A stretch of 64,000 bases of DNA from Fulvia fulva (taxonomy: Eukaryota > Ascomycota > Dothideomycetes > Mycosphaerellales > Mycosphaerellaceae), in assembly GCF_020509005.1 (NCBI RefSeq), contig NC_063024.1:1364001-1428000 (forward strand). Reading direction: 5' to 3'. This document shows positions 11,524-22,534 of this stretch, in pieces. Within the stretch, counting starts at the first letter, position 1. Every line of letters begins with the position of its first letter. Under the pieces are notes generated by a model. That model was not told where the DNA came from and searched no databases. It saw only the letters and a list, made by a program, of their open reading frames with translations. Both the position numbers and the translations under genes were made by a program.

Positions 11524-12299
11524 GATAGATAGATTTGTTATTCCCCTATTCTAGGACTCTATCCGGCCTATATAGGTATATATCTATTATTATATATAAA
11601 GGGAAACCCGAATAGGTAAAAACCCTTCCCGCCCCCGACTACTCCTTATCTAGATTAGCTTTCCCTCTAAACGTACGTAGTCTATATTACTACCCCGGTA
11701 GCCCCCGCTCCTAGCCGGTCTCGTCGCGCTACGTCGTGTCCTCTCTTCCTATACTACTCCTACTAGGCGGTACTGTTCTAGCTAGCCCTTCTCTAGTATC
11801 TAGTTCGTAATACGCCGTAGGTCCTTAGCGTTATTAAGAAGTACCCTAATCGTCCGGTTCCTCGCCTTTACTATCTACTCCCCCCTTCCTAGCGACTACC
11901 TCGGATAGACGAGGAGTACGTACCGTACGTTCTAGGAGCAATAGCCGTAGGGGTAGCTAGTATTTGTATATCCTAGAACCTTCCTCTATAATAGGTATAC
12001 CTAGAGGCCGATATATTCGCTTCGTAGTTAGGTTACTATACTACTCTATACCCTCGTAAGGCGGTAGTAGATAAGCTTCGGAGGGTACTTAACCGCGGAT
12101 TTTGTAGCTAACTATTCCTTAGGTTGTCCCGCTAGCTAAGGGCGTCTACTATACCCTATACCCTAGTTGTTCTACCTCTCTTTCTATAGTTGCTCTATAA
12201 ACGACTTCTTACCTTCCTATCGTATTACTAGCTATTCGTCCCTTACCCGGTAGTTCGGCTCGTTTCCGGGTCGAATACCCTTATACGCTAGTACTAATT

Positions 12300-15040
12300 C
12301 GCGGGCCCTTACGACTATACTAGCGATGACCTTCTATACTAGGTACTATACCGACTTGCCTAGGTAGGAGGTCCGTAGTCCCTAGATATATAGGTCGATC
12401 GGCGGTATAGCGGTCTCGTACTTAAGTATCCTTATTAGTATCGACTTATATACCCTAGTAACCTTCCTTAGGTATTAGTTTTAGATCTTCGCTAGCGGCG
12501 CGACGAGTCCCTTCGATAGGTAGGCCCTCTTACCTAAGGACTATACTTGGCTACTATAGGTAAGGACTAGCCGTATAATAGCTATATATAGAAGTCGTAA
12601 CTACCGGAAGTCCGCCCCCTATATAGACGTAGTGAGCCTCTAGTATAATGCTATATTCTGTTTAGCTTTCCGTAATATTGCCTATACGTACTTCCTCTAC
12701 CGTAGCGCCGGGTCTACCTATAGTCCGAGGATCCTAAGCTAATTTGCCGGGTTAGTCGTGTACCCCGATATCTAGATAGAAGCTTATATATTATAAAACC
12801 GTAGCCGGCGCGTAAAGTGTATTAGATTATACTTTTCTAGGGCAAACCGAGCCCCGTGCCTCCTAGCCTAGTCCTCGTAGATCTTATACTTCTCTTCTAG
12901 TAGCCTATAGTTCTCCTTAGTCGAGGAAGACTACGCTAGGATGTTTATATCGTCTACGAAGCCGCTCGTAGCGGTGTTCTAGGATTCTAGGGCTAGGAGT
13001 AGCGTCGCTATAAAGAAGAGGAACAGAATAGGTACTAGCGTTAAGCCTTACGGGATTCTAGTATAGACTACTTAAAATGGGCTTCTATACTAGCCGACTA
13101 GGATCGACGTACTACGGTTTTAGAGGTAGGACCGTACGAAGTTGACAAGCTACTTAGGGAGTCCTTTCGACCTTAGGATATAGAGTAGCCGCGGGTATAA
13201 TACGTAGTCGAAGGCTCCTAATATGTCTAGGCTAAGTAAGGAAGCTACCTTGTCCCTATTCTTATACTAGATAGCCTTCACCTAAGAGGTAATAAGTTCT
13301 ATCGCGGATAGCGTCGATCGCTATAGACGCGTACCTATCTAGGTGTCCGGGAGTAGGGAGTATTCCTCTACCGCCTCGGAGAGTCTCGTTATAACTAGCT
13401 TCTTAAGCGCCTTCCTAAGAGTGTTAAGGAGCGTAATTAGGCGGTACGACTTTACCTACGTATAGTCTTCCTTCTACGGCTTACGTAGGACTACTATCGT
13501 CGATTGTTTAAAAGCTATCGGGTAGTATCCGGTCTATAGGTAGGCGTTAAAGATCGCTATAACTACTAGGGCCAGTTGATCTCTATACTTCTTTAGTAGC
13601 TCGTTTAGGATCCTATCCGGCCCCGGGGCTTTCTTCGCCGGTAACTTCCTTAGTATAGCGGTAACTTCTCCCTCGGACACCTCCTATTAGACCGCGATGC
13701 TAGGGGCTAGGGGAGTAGAGCTATTTATGTTACTTAGATTAGCCTCGACTAGGGGCGGGAAGAACTTACTAGCCAGTAGACGTGCCTTAGCCTCGGGGTC
13801 GCTAACCGGGCTACTAGGCGATTGTAGCGCTAGGATAGAGAAGGAGGGGCCCTATATAGGGTCCTGTCGGGCCTATTTCGCTAGCTTCTACATCCTCTCT
13901 AGCTTACCGGCGATTTCTTCTACTATAGCCCTCTAGCCGACTACTTTCTCCCTCCGTATTATAGCTTTCTTCTATTAGTATACCTCTCTATATACGTTCT
14001 AGGCCTCCTCGCTATAGCTGCTCGTCTATACCCGGCGGGCTCTCCTTACTTCTCTTACTACCGTAGTATACTCCGGCGTCTAGTATAGTTTAGACTATGT
14101 CGTTAGTTATGTAAGCGGAACGTGAAGTAAGGTCGCTTTTCTTATTTCGTCTATTAATCCCTAGACTACTTCGTCTATCTCGTCTTTACTATTATATTAC
14201 TACTACGCGATCTAGACTAGCCTCTTAGAGTTATCGAGGTACGCCTAGATATTAGCCTAGTAGGCCTTTCCCTAGTTTAGCTTAGGGGTTCTCGCTAGTA
14301 TACATTATATCTATATCGTAATAGAGGTCCTAACTAGTATATAGTCTAACGACGCCTCGAGTTTATATTCGATCCTATAGTAGGTTACCGTATAGTAGTA
14401 GCTATCTAAGATCTAGGAGAGGTCGATCGTGCCTTAGAGTCCCCCTCTCTTCTAGGTGCCTAGGTCCTTTAGGGTATTAAGGGCAATTACGTTACTCGCT
14501 ATTAAGTCGAGTACTTCGTCCGCTATAGGGTACGGCTATATAAGGCATTCCTAGGAAGGGTAGTATATATTAAAGTCTCCTACTACGATGTAGCACCCTT
14601 ATCTCTTAAGCGTACTATCTAGGTATCTATAGACCTCTAGGTCGTAGCTAGACCTCGAGGCTAGCGGTTATATATATAGGTTATATATCTAGGTACTACC
14701 TACGTAGAGGGAGGTAATATCGCCCCCGCCTTCTTCGTCTACGTAGTATACTACCTCCTAGTCGGATTCTAGTATGTCCTTACTAATATAGAAGCACGTA
14801 CGGGGTCCGCCGTCGCCTCGTAGGTATATCGTATAGCCTAGTAACTTATAGGTCGTTAGTCTCTTATAGTACGGGTTAATCTATAGCTCCTAGATTACTA
14901 GGACGTAGTAGACGTACGGGTCCGCCTCGTATAGGAAATAGTTCTAGACTATATTCTTACTATAGTTAACGTTATACTAGATAATACTAAGCGTATCGAG
15001 GCTAGTTATTAGTATTAATAATCATTTCCTCTATAGCGTC
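12300..15040 (-). pseudogene. LINE ORF2: endonuclease plus reverse transcriptase, dead
   Basis: The endonuclease start reads (minus strand) LDTLSII, then YNVNYSKNIV, then YYVLVI. It is of the apurinic-endonuclease type used by Tad1/I LINEs. The RT catalytic motif FVDD is encoded at 12949-12960. Stops are TAG at former Gln and Trp codons. Boundaries are approximate. Confidence 0.82.
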
Positions 15041-15079
15041 CTATATCCTACTACCCTATACGTCCTAGTCTACGCCTAT

Positions 15080-16400
15080 CGGCTATATACTAAAGGGGAG
15101 CCGGGCCTAGTTAGATTCCCTCGCCGTAGCTAGTAGAGCACGTAGCCTCTCGTACGCCCTAGGTTACGTAGCCTTTATATCGTTCTCGGCCCTAGGGCGC
15201 TTATACCTAACTACCGCTAGCTAGTTCCGGTATAGGCTAGCCTTACGGTCGCCGTAGAATCTTAGGGCGACGGTTCTGTTTATAATTACCTTGTTTTTCG
15301 CTAGTTTCCGCTATAGGTATTCCGCGCTATACGATAGGTAGTGCCCCGGACAGTTCGCGTACCGACTCGTAGCCGATATATAGTCCCTAGATATATAGTC
15401 TCCTATATAGTTTGAGTAGGCCTACTTATTTATATACGTATAGGTTTGGTGTCTATACTGTTAGTATTTAAAGTATTAGAGGACACGAAAGGATAAGGAG
15501 TGCTTTTCTACTATCTTAAGGCTATATTGCTAGATTAGGCCTTATTCTATCGCTAGATCCGCCGCTTTCGCGTCTTATAGCTATACTATTAGCGCCGAGG
15601 CCTTCTTACCTTCTAGCCATTTCCTATAGAGCTAAGTCGCCTTCTAGATTAGAGAGTTAAGGGTGACCGGGTTGTCCTCTTAGAGAGTACGTAGGTGACC
15701 TTAGTTAGTTAGGTCGAACTCCTTAGGTATATCGTAGACTAGGATCGTAAATTACTTCGTTAAGACCTTTACTAATACCGTAACCTTAGATACCTACTAT
15801 AGCTATGCCTCTAGGTGCCTCCTAGTAGTAGTAGAGCTAGTATAGATCTATAGAGTACCGTTAGACTATTAGTTCACTACGACTACCCCTAGTTAGTTAA
15901 TTTGTTAGGCGAGCTCCTTGTTTAATAGCTTCGTAACTTCGGCCTAGTCTTCCTTTACTATAATACGGATCGTAACTATATCGTACGTTAGGCGGGGGCC
16001 TAGTATCGATACCGCGACCGATACCTAGCTATAGAGGTGTTAATTCCGGGTGGCCTTACTAATCGCCTAGGACGTCGTCCTTATTTCTTATTCCTCTCGG
16101 TAATACGATAGTATAAGCGCCGTACGTAGCTAAGTGATTATTACCTATAGAGACTAGTATAGGAGCTAATCGTTAGTTTCTATACTTTTTACGTCCTCTA
16201 TAAGTTACTACTAGTTGTCTTAGGGGAGCTTCGCCTATAGAGCCGTAGGCGCTAGTAGTACCGTAGCCTAGGCTACTATTACCTAGGAGTTACCTAATAT
16301 AGCTAGGTACCTCCGCGGCGTTTAGAGCTAAAGAAATAGGGTAAAGAGAACTTTAAGCTATCTAGATTAAATAAGGTAGAACTCCCTTAAATCTAGGGGT
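15080..16400 (-). pseudogene. LINE ORF1 (gag-like) relic with zinc-knuckle remnant
   Basis: The region lies upstream of the endonuclease in the element's own orientation. Near 15,340-15,370 the minus strand encodes TSRYANCPGHYLSYSAEY; with TAC restored to TGC this is a CCHC knuckle as in fungal Tad ORF1 proteins. The rest is too mutated to identify. Confidence 0.6.
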
Positions 16401-16520
16401 AGTGGCCTACTTTGTATATCGTTAGAATAGCCTTAATACGAGCTTTCGAATATGTCGTGTTTTAGGGCTACTTCCTCCGTCGGTACTTACTTAGTAAGAT
16501 TAGGTTAGTAGTATACGCGT

Positions 16521-16539
16521 TAATACTTTTATATAGATA
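16521..16539. repeat. 19-bp LINE target site duplication, right copy
   Basis: Identical to 11505-11523. It marks the 5' end of the LINE and the point where the solo LTR resumes. Confidence 0.8.
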
Positions 16540-16624
16540 TACGCTATCTAGCTCGGTCCTTCTTCTTCGTCGTCTTATATAATTCACCGCCTTCTACTAC
16601 TACGTAACTCGTACCTATTTAATA
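16540..16624 (+). repeat. Solo copia-type LTR, right piece
   Basis: The last 34 bases (16591-16624) are identical to the end of the copia LTRs at 7761-7794. Joined to 11357-11523 it makes one LTR of 252 bp, close to the 234 bp of the intact element. It is followed by the GTATC duplication at 16625-16629. Confidence 0.85.
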
Positions 16625-16629
16625 GTATC
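16625..16629. repeat. Target site duplication GTATC, right copy (solo LTR)
   Basis: GTATC directly after the LTR end AATA; matches 11352-11356. Confidence 0.82.
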
Positions 16630-16950
16630 TATTATATCTACTATAGGAACTTAACTTTCCGGTATCTACCGTTAACGTTATACTTAGTCTAACTACGGTA
16701 AAAGAGCTAAGGGTACGAGAGAGAGAGGATAGGCTTTCTCTCGTACTCCGATATAGGCGGATCCCTAAGGATTAGATACTTAACGTATAGCGTAGGACTA
16801 GTCTATACGCTAGGTATAGCGGCGGCGGTCGTATTTCTAGTTACTAGGCCTTAGACTTAAGCGCGTAGCTACTTATATCTAGTCTAGTCGATAGTCATAT
16901 CTAGGACGGTAGCTATTTCCGGATCGTCTATAGCCTAAGTAGTACTGATA
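16630..16950. repeat. Remaining RIP-mutated repeat, probably end of the gypsy 3' LTR
   Basis: The RIP-type composition (TA-rich, CA/TG-poor) continues to about 16,950 and then stops abruptly. No coding potential is seen. Continuity with 10858-11356 is inferred from the solo LTR duplication. Confidence 0.5.
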
Positions 16951-18038
16951 GTAGCACGCTCCACACTAACCAAACCGCCCAAAACAACTGGTGGGATTAT
17001 GTTCATTTCTGAAGGTGTTGTTCTATCTCGCTATTCACATCCACACCACCTTGTTCTTCGTTCTGCTGCGTCTATAGTCACAATGTGTATCTACTGCGTT
17101 CTTCTGACCCCTGCTGAATATGATATTCTCTAATCTCTCGGGTGATATGGCTGTCTTGAGCCTGCAGTGTCCAGAGCATTGCGCACCTGATGCCTTGTGG
17201 GTGCGAAGAGCGGTTTGAAGGTCTTAATAAGGTCTCTTTGCGAGCACTTGATGCCCTTAAGTCTGCAGTAGTGATAGGCTCCTACTATCTGATTCTTTAT
17301 GAGGTGTTGAAAGGTGTTTGGTCATCTTGCAGTAGCTTCTCCAACCCAAGAAACAGGTGAAAAGTTTGCGACGGTAGCATGCGACAACAACACCACATAT
17401 AGCCAATCCAAGCACGACAATTTGTTCAGTGATGTATCCAGATACGTGTATAAATTTGCTGGTTGCAATGGGCCTGATATTGGATAAAGAAAACACGATT
17501 GAAGATGTGGTGTTGTTTTTTGGTGGAGGTGGGCGCTTTGGTCCGTATGACGCGTGATATCCTAGATGTTTTCTCACCCAGACTTGGTCGCAATGATGTG
17601 GCGAGAGGCTGTGGCGTCCGGAGATCTGCGCTAGCTGTAAAGTTACCGCAGATCACCGAGGCACGACTCCAACTTTTCAACACGCGAGCAAAGGGCTCCG
17701 ACGAACAGCATGCGTTTGCGAAGGCTTTACGAAGACCACGGCATCACACGGGTCGCCAGTTCGAAAGCATCAAGCAGCCTTGCCTACTTTTTGCCCGTCT
17801 GGCAGTGAATATACACATGTGGCGAGCATGGATCTGCAACGCCCAGGACTCAAGCACCGCCAAGCTCGGCCACGAAGTCGATGAGGGTTAAGCTTGTGTC
17901 ATTGTGGATCCTGATACACTTCGTATCTACCTCGTAAACATAGACTGCAAGAAGCGCGTCAAGGATAATAAGTATGTGGCGATTGAGTGCCTGTGCTGTT
18001 GCGCACGATCTTTCATTTCATTCAGCATTTCGAGAGTC
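16951..18038. other. Non-coding stretch between the repeat block and the FAD oxidoreductase
   Basis: Composition is normal here, with no RIP. Frames of 106 and 130 codons exist on opposite strands but have no recognisable domain and overlap each other. The stretch should hold the promoter of the gene starting at 18039; no clear element was identified. Confidence 0.6.
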
Positions 18039-19568
18039 ATGCACGCACGACTCCTCCCCCTCGCCGCTCTTGCGGTAGGCCTTGTCAACGCAACTCCCAT
18101 CTCCCAATCCCTACCTCCTCCGTCGGTTCTCGAACAACGTCAAACACTAGCGACGAGTCCAGGCGCTATCGCTTGCAGCAACCTTGCCACAAGTCTTGGG
18201 GCAAGCAAAGTGCAGCAGCCCATCAGTCTTGAGTACCAGACATCCAAGTTCAAATATTGGAATGCGGTGCAGTCAAAGTACAACCCGACTTGTGCCATCT
18301 ATCCCACCTTCGCGCAAGATGTATCGGTGGCACTCAAAGTCATCAAGGCCGCAAAGTCGAGGTTCGCCATCAAAGCCGCAGGACACAACCCAAACACTTT
18401 CTTCTCGAGCGTCGATCAAGGTGTGCTCATCGACCTAAACTCCATGACAACGAGGACATATGATGCGTCCACCACTATCGGGACCTATCAGCCGGGTGGT
18501 ACCTTTGGCGATGTGTACAACTACTTCCAGCAGTACGGTCGTACTGTTGTTGGTGCTCGATTGGCAGGTGTCGGAACCGGCCTTGCTCTGGGTGGCGGCT
18601 TGAGCTACCTCTCTCCTCAGTACGGCCTGGCATGCGACAGCTTCAGGGAGCTAGAGGTCGTCCTTCCGAATGGCAAGATCGTGACCGCATCGCCAACGCA
18701 GAACTCTGACCTCTTCTTCGCTGATCGCGGTGGAGGAGGCAATGCTTATGGTGTGGTTACCAAGTACACCATACAGACAAGGCCTTCAGGCACGTTCTAC
18801 GCTGGCAACATCATCTACCTGTTCAACAACTCCGCCGTCCTCGAAGCGATCCGTAACTTTGTTGAGTACAACACGGATCCCAAGGCATCTATCATCGGCA
18901 CATACGAGAAGTTGAGCACACCATCCGTCGGCGCCCTTGATCTGGATCAAGCAATCATCATGTTCCTCGTGTATGACGGGCCAAACTCGGGAGACGCCTT
19001 CAAGAACTTTACCAGTATCCCGCACCTGCTGAACACGCTCGGGCCAAAGTCATACCCAGAAGTGGTCAACATGCCAATCCCACTCTCTACCGATATCAGC
19101 AGAGGCGACAACATCTTCCGAGTCCAAGTCCACCGCGTCAACGACCAGTCCTACCAACAAGCTTTCGACGCATGGGAGAAGTGGTGCGAGACCAACAAGG
19201 GCAAATACATCCTGTCCTCGCTGGACTTCCAGCCAATTCCAAAGTCTCTGACAGACGCATCAAAGTCACAAAATGGCGGTAATGCAATGCAAATGCCAGA
19301 TGGACCATGGTTCTGGCTCAACTACCTCATCTCAACACCACCGACGCTCACGTCGTCACAGTACGATGCTGTACAGGCAAGCTTCCGAGACATGGTTAAC
19401 TCTGTGCCGAATGCTGCTGGCTTGCCACTGTTCATCAATGACGCAAACTACGACCAGAATCCGTTGAAGACATTTAGCACCTATTCCAGGCTGCAAAAAA
19501 TCAAGAAGAATTATGACCCAGATAACTTCTTTGCGAAATATACCGGTGGATGGAACTTCAACGCATAG
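18039..19568 (+). CDS. Secreted FAD-linked oxidoreductase (PCMH/BBE type)
   Basis: This intronless frame encodes 509 residues. The ATG at 18039 was chosen because it opens a signal peptide (MHARLLPLAALAVGLVNA); the longer upstream frame adds an unlikely Cys-rich leader. The PCMH-type FAD domain spans roughly residues 70-270: AIKAAGHNPNTF carries the His (about 116) that normally binds FAD covalently, followed by YQPGGTFGDV, GLALGGGLSYLS and DRGGGGNAYGVVTKY. The C-terminus (YDPDNFFAKYTGGW) is the berberine-bridge-type end. The usual second, cysteinyl FAD anchor before the GGG block is absent (ARLAGVGTG), so flavin attachment is probably through His only. It would oxidise an extracellular sugar, alcohol or small metabolite; the substrate cannot be told. 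Confidence 0.9.
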   Translation: MHARLLPLAALAVGLVNATPISQSLPPPSVLEQRQTLATSPGAIACSNLATSLGASKVQQPISLEYQTSKFKYWNAVQSKYNPTCAIYPTFAQDVSVALKVIKAAKSRFAIKAAGHNPNTFFSSVDQGVLIDLNSMTTRTYDASTTIGTYQPGGTFGDVYNYFQQYGRTVVGARLAGVGTGLALGGGLSYLSPQYGLACDSFRELEVVLPNGKIVTASPTQNSDLFFADRGGGGNAYGVVTKYTIQTRPSGTFYAGNIIYLFNNSAVLEAIRNFVEYNTDPKASIIGTYEKLSTPSVGALDLDQAIIMFLVYDGPNSGDAFKNFTSIPHLLNTLGPKSYPEVVNMPIPLSTDISRGDNIFRVQVHRVNDQSYQQAFDAWEKWCETNKGKYILSSLDFQPIPKSLTDASKSQNGGNAMQMPDGPWFWLNYLISTPPTLTSSQYDAVQASFRDMVNSVPNAAGLPLFINDANYDQNPLKTFSTYSRLQKIKKNYDPDNFFAKYTGGWNFNA

Positions 19569-19918
19569 AATGAGGCGTGCACATGCACATACTAGTCACT
19601 GTACCATGACGAAGACGTGACAAAACATTACTACTAGCGACTCCAGCTACATTTGCGTTCGACAGCGGTGAGCCATTCCACTGCGATATCGTACAAGTCC
19701 ATGCCTATGACCCCACAGGGGCGGCTTCAGTCTTTGACAGCCCACTCCTTGCATGCTTCAAGATCTTGAAACATCGAACCGCGCAGCGCCTCCAGCCCAT
19801 CCTGATTCGCGGCGATCAAAACTTGAAGTTTCTGACGATCGCGTCCATCATCTGCAAGAGCAGCCTCATAGCGATGATCAAAGCTTGCCAGAACATCCTG
19901 CTCCCACTTACCCCATGT
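19569..19918. other. Intergenic, convergent genes
   Basis: About 350 bases between the convergent ends of the oxidoreductase and the GTPase relic. Nothing beyond presumed 3' ends is visible. Confidence 0.6.
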
Positions 19919-22534
19919 TCAATCGCTGCCCTTCAGTCGCAGTGCCAAGCTCTCCGCCCATGCCTCGTCCATCATTACGGGAACCTCGTGGAATAGGTTC
20001 TCGCCCTGAAGAGATATCGCTTTGTCCTTGACACGATCGACTCGCGCCTCGTGAGCCTTCCGTGCCTTCGCTTTGCCTTCAGCCGCATAGTCCTTCGACT
20101 CAATCTTTGCAGCTCGTTCGTAGGCATCTTCCATGGCCTGTCCAACGAAAGATAGAGTGTACTGGTCATCGTGGAGTGCCATGTGACGTATGCATTCGAT
20201 TTCGTCTTGGGAGGCACGCAATTCTCTGTCAACATTGCGATGAGCTTTCCTGCTGAAAGTTTTCAAGCTCCTTGAGAATTCAGCTCCGTTGGGTATCTCT
20301 TCGGCAGTCGAGAGGCTTTGCAACGCGTCGTGCACATCGTCCATACTTGTATGATGTCTGTCGTACACTGCTCGAGATAGCGTGGAAAGCTGCTCGAAGC
20401 CTGGCGCCAGTTCGTTGACGATGACGGCCTGGATCGACGCGTTCCATGAGATTGAATTCTTGCCGGGCCGCTTCCAATAGCCACGTTTCCGGCAGAAAGC
20501 GCGGAAGTTGGCGACATGATAGCGCGACCACTGGTCTACTCGTCGCGATACAGACCGCTGCCAGACAGGACGGTGCAGTGGAAACAGCCGGAGAATGTGG
20601 TTCTCGAAAGCAACTTCAAATCTCTCCTTCATCATGGCCTGCTCTCTGCTCCGGCATGTTGCAAAGAGTTTGACGATCTTTGCTCGAAGTTCCTGGTGTT
20701 TCGTGAGTGGAGTATTGGTGAAGCAGGCAAGCATACGTTCCATGACCACGGGGAGCTTGGTCGTGACGACTTCGTCCATGATCTTCGTCTTGTCATCACC
20801 CGCGATGCAGTAGAGGGCCTTTTTTAGAGCCGGAATTACAGTACTTTCGATATCCAGCGTGGACTCTTCCGAGGTAACAGGTTCTCTGACATGCTTTGCG
20901 TACTCCTTCGGCGAAGTAAAGATCATTCTCAAGTCAGGTGCATCGTGCGACCCGGAGAGCTGTCTGAGTTTGTCCTTCATGGTATTTTCCGTCCTTCGGT
21001 TCCGGATGTCCACCTCAATATGCTTCACAGCTCGTTTGGCATCACGAATCGCGTTTGGCATTCGTTCGAGGACTTCGTGGACTGCTGGGACTTCTGTGTA
21101 CTTCCCGCTGTTCAGTAGTTGCGTAAGTTGGCTTGTCAAGGCCGTGTGATGTGTCTCGAGCCCCTTCACTGCTTCTTCCGCAGTCTCGACCGCATGCTTG
21201 TCTGCTGCACACAGATGTGCTTTCACTGAGGGTCTACTTGATCACAGAAGGTAAAACAAGCGATGACACAGTCCATTTTCCGCAGACTGATACACAAGCG
21301 CAACATATCATCAAAATGCACATTGAGGTTGCACCGAGACACCGGTGTCACGAGTACCACGTATCCCGCCTCATGCTGGATGTATGATGTCGTCGTCTCG
21401 ACTATCGAAGGGTCGCTATCCGAGATACCAGGCGTGTCGGCGAGTGCCACGCCTGCTCTCAAGAGATTATGAGCATGTCGCACTCGCACTTTCTTGAGAA
21501 GCGGCCAAGGATGCGACTTGGCAGTGCCGTTGTCAAGACTTGGTGGAGGTCTGGAAAGGTCGTAGAGTACGGCGTGTAGTTCACCGATGTTGAGCGCAGC
21601 GCAAGATTCGATGTCACTGCGGCGATTTCGTGTGTTGAGGTACTGCTGCACATACCCAGTGATCTTTGTGACAGAAGCTGGAATTCCATCGCGTCCAGCA
21701 GAGAGCCATGCACGTACGGCTTGAACAGACGTGTAGCCGTATTGACGTAGCAGAGCAAAGAGGCGTTCGACAGCAGCCATGCACTGCTTCTGTTTCTCCT
21801 GGTGATAATCGTCGTCGACATCGTCGGCGTTGTCGGCTCAATACTCTTGGATCTCGAAGAACAGAACAATGTCTTGACAGTAGCTGGCCACTTTTTAGCA
21901 AGACAAGAATGATGCGGGAGTGTCGTGCTTGACCGGCTCTGCGGTGTAATTACCTTTCTATATTCTTCCGAATCTGCTCATTGGTATGGTAATGCGCATC
22001 AAGCTGGAACGTCTCTTCTTGGCCGGATCTTGCCGCAGCGTACTAGTGCACAATGTTCGTGCCACGAGGCCCATCATCACTGATCGCCAGTCCGGGTTGG
22101 TCGAGCAGGCAGCTCGTGATAGCACTCTTGCCGGCACCGGCTTGGCCGACCAGTGCAATTGGCCTAGCCGGGTTGGATAGCGCTCTACGGAGCTTCTTGA
22201 GCTGTACGGAAAATGTTTAAAGCTCTCGATTGGTGTGCCCAGGGCCTTCGAGCTCGCCCACCAGCGACAAAGTGCGATCGATGTAGTCGATGAGAGTCTT
22301 CTCCAGTCGGGCGGCACTCGGGTGGTACGCGGGATGGCGAGGTAGGCCAAGATCGCCAGGGGACAGGCGCTCGTCAGGCTGCTCGTCTCGTTTCGCGCGC
22401 TTTGGTGCTGGGCTGGGACGGACATCAGTATGGACCTCAGGCTAGATGTTTGACAAACCTTGCTGCACCACGATGTTGTCTGCGCTGACCTGGCGAACAC
22501 GCTTGATGCTGCCCACAGCGATGTCTGGAGGCAT
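19919..22534 (-). pseudogene. Dynamin-superfamily GTPase, nuclear GTPase SLIP-GC-like, broken
   Basis: The minus-strand reading starts at ATG 22534 (MPPDIAVGSIKRVRQ). The P-loop is ALVGQAGAGKSAITSCLL near 22,165-22,110, then GPRGTNIVH for the switch region. A 70-bp intron (21884-21953, GTAATT...CAG) joins NIER to SYCQDIVLFFEIQEY. Then come a helical region, the G3 motif ADTPGISDSD and a G4-like TFCDQVD. The helical C-terminal part (435 codons) runs from about 21,226 to the stop at 19919. Breaks are TAG 22442-22444, TAA 22217-22219, TAG 22043-22045, TGA 21838-21840 and a frame change near 21,225. Family members are unbroken proteins, so this is a decayed gene. Some stops could be unseen introns, but no fitting splice sites were found. 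Confidence 0.8.
21884..21953 (-). other. Intron within the GTPase pseudogene
   Basis: Donor GTAATT and acceptor GGCCAG in minus-strand sense; 70 bp, phase-compatible (AG plus C gives Ser). A TTGCTAA branch-like site lies inside. Its survival shows the locus was once a spliced gene. Confidence 0.6.

Larger units (their letters stand above)
11524..16520 (-). mobile_element. Non-LTR retrotransposon (LINE, Tad1-like), about 5.0 kb, RIP-inactivated
   Basis: On the minus strand the order is ORF1 (about 16,400-15,080), endonuclease (about 15,040-14,200) and reverse transcriptase (about 13,700-12,300). Key blocks are GFVDDINILA at about 12,935-12,966 (RT catalytic box) and, in the endonuclease, YFLYEADPYVYYVLVI and GYTIYLRGDGGPRT. 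ORF1 ends in a zinc-knuckle relic (YANCPGHY, ancestral CANCPGHH) near 15,350. The 3' end at the left carries a short TAGA/TCTA tail (about 11,518-11,534), as LINE tails often do. A 19-bp duplication flanks the element. All coding parts are full of TAG stops. Confidence 0.87.

Noticed and set aside
11518..11534. TAGA microsatellite as an independent repeat
   Set aside because: Its position at the LINE 3' end directly beside the target duplication makes it the LINE tail.
13697..13936. 79-codon plus-strand frame in the repeat block
   Set aside because: It is antisense to the LINE RT region and has no homology of its own; a chance opening in RIP-mutated DNA.
17257..17891. Overlapping frames of 106 (minus) and 130 (plus) codons
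   Set aside because: They overlap on opposite strands, have no domain or convincing start, and lie in a promoter-like region.
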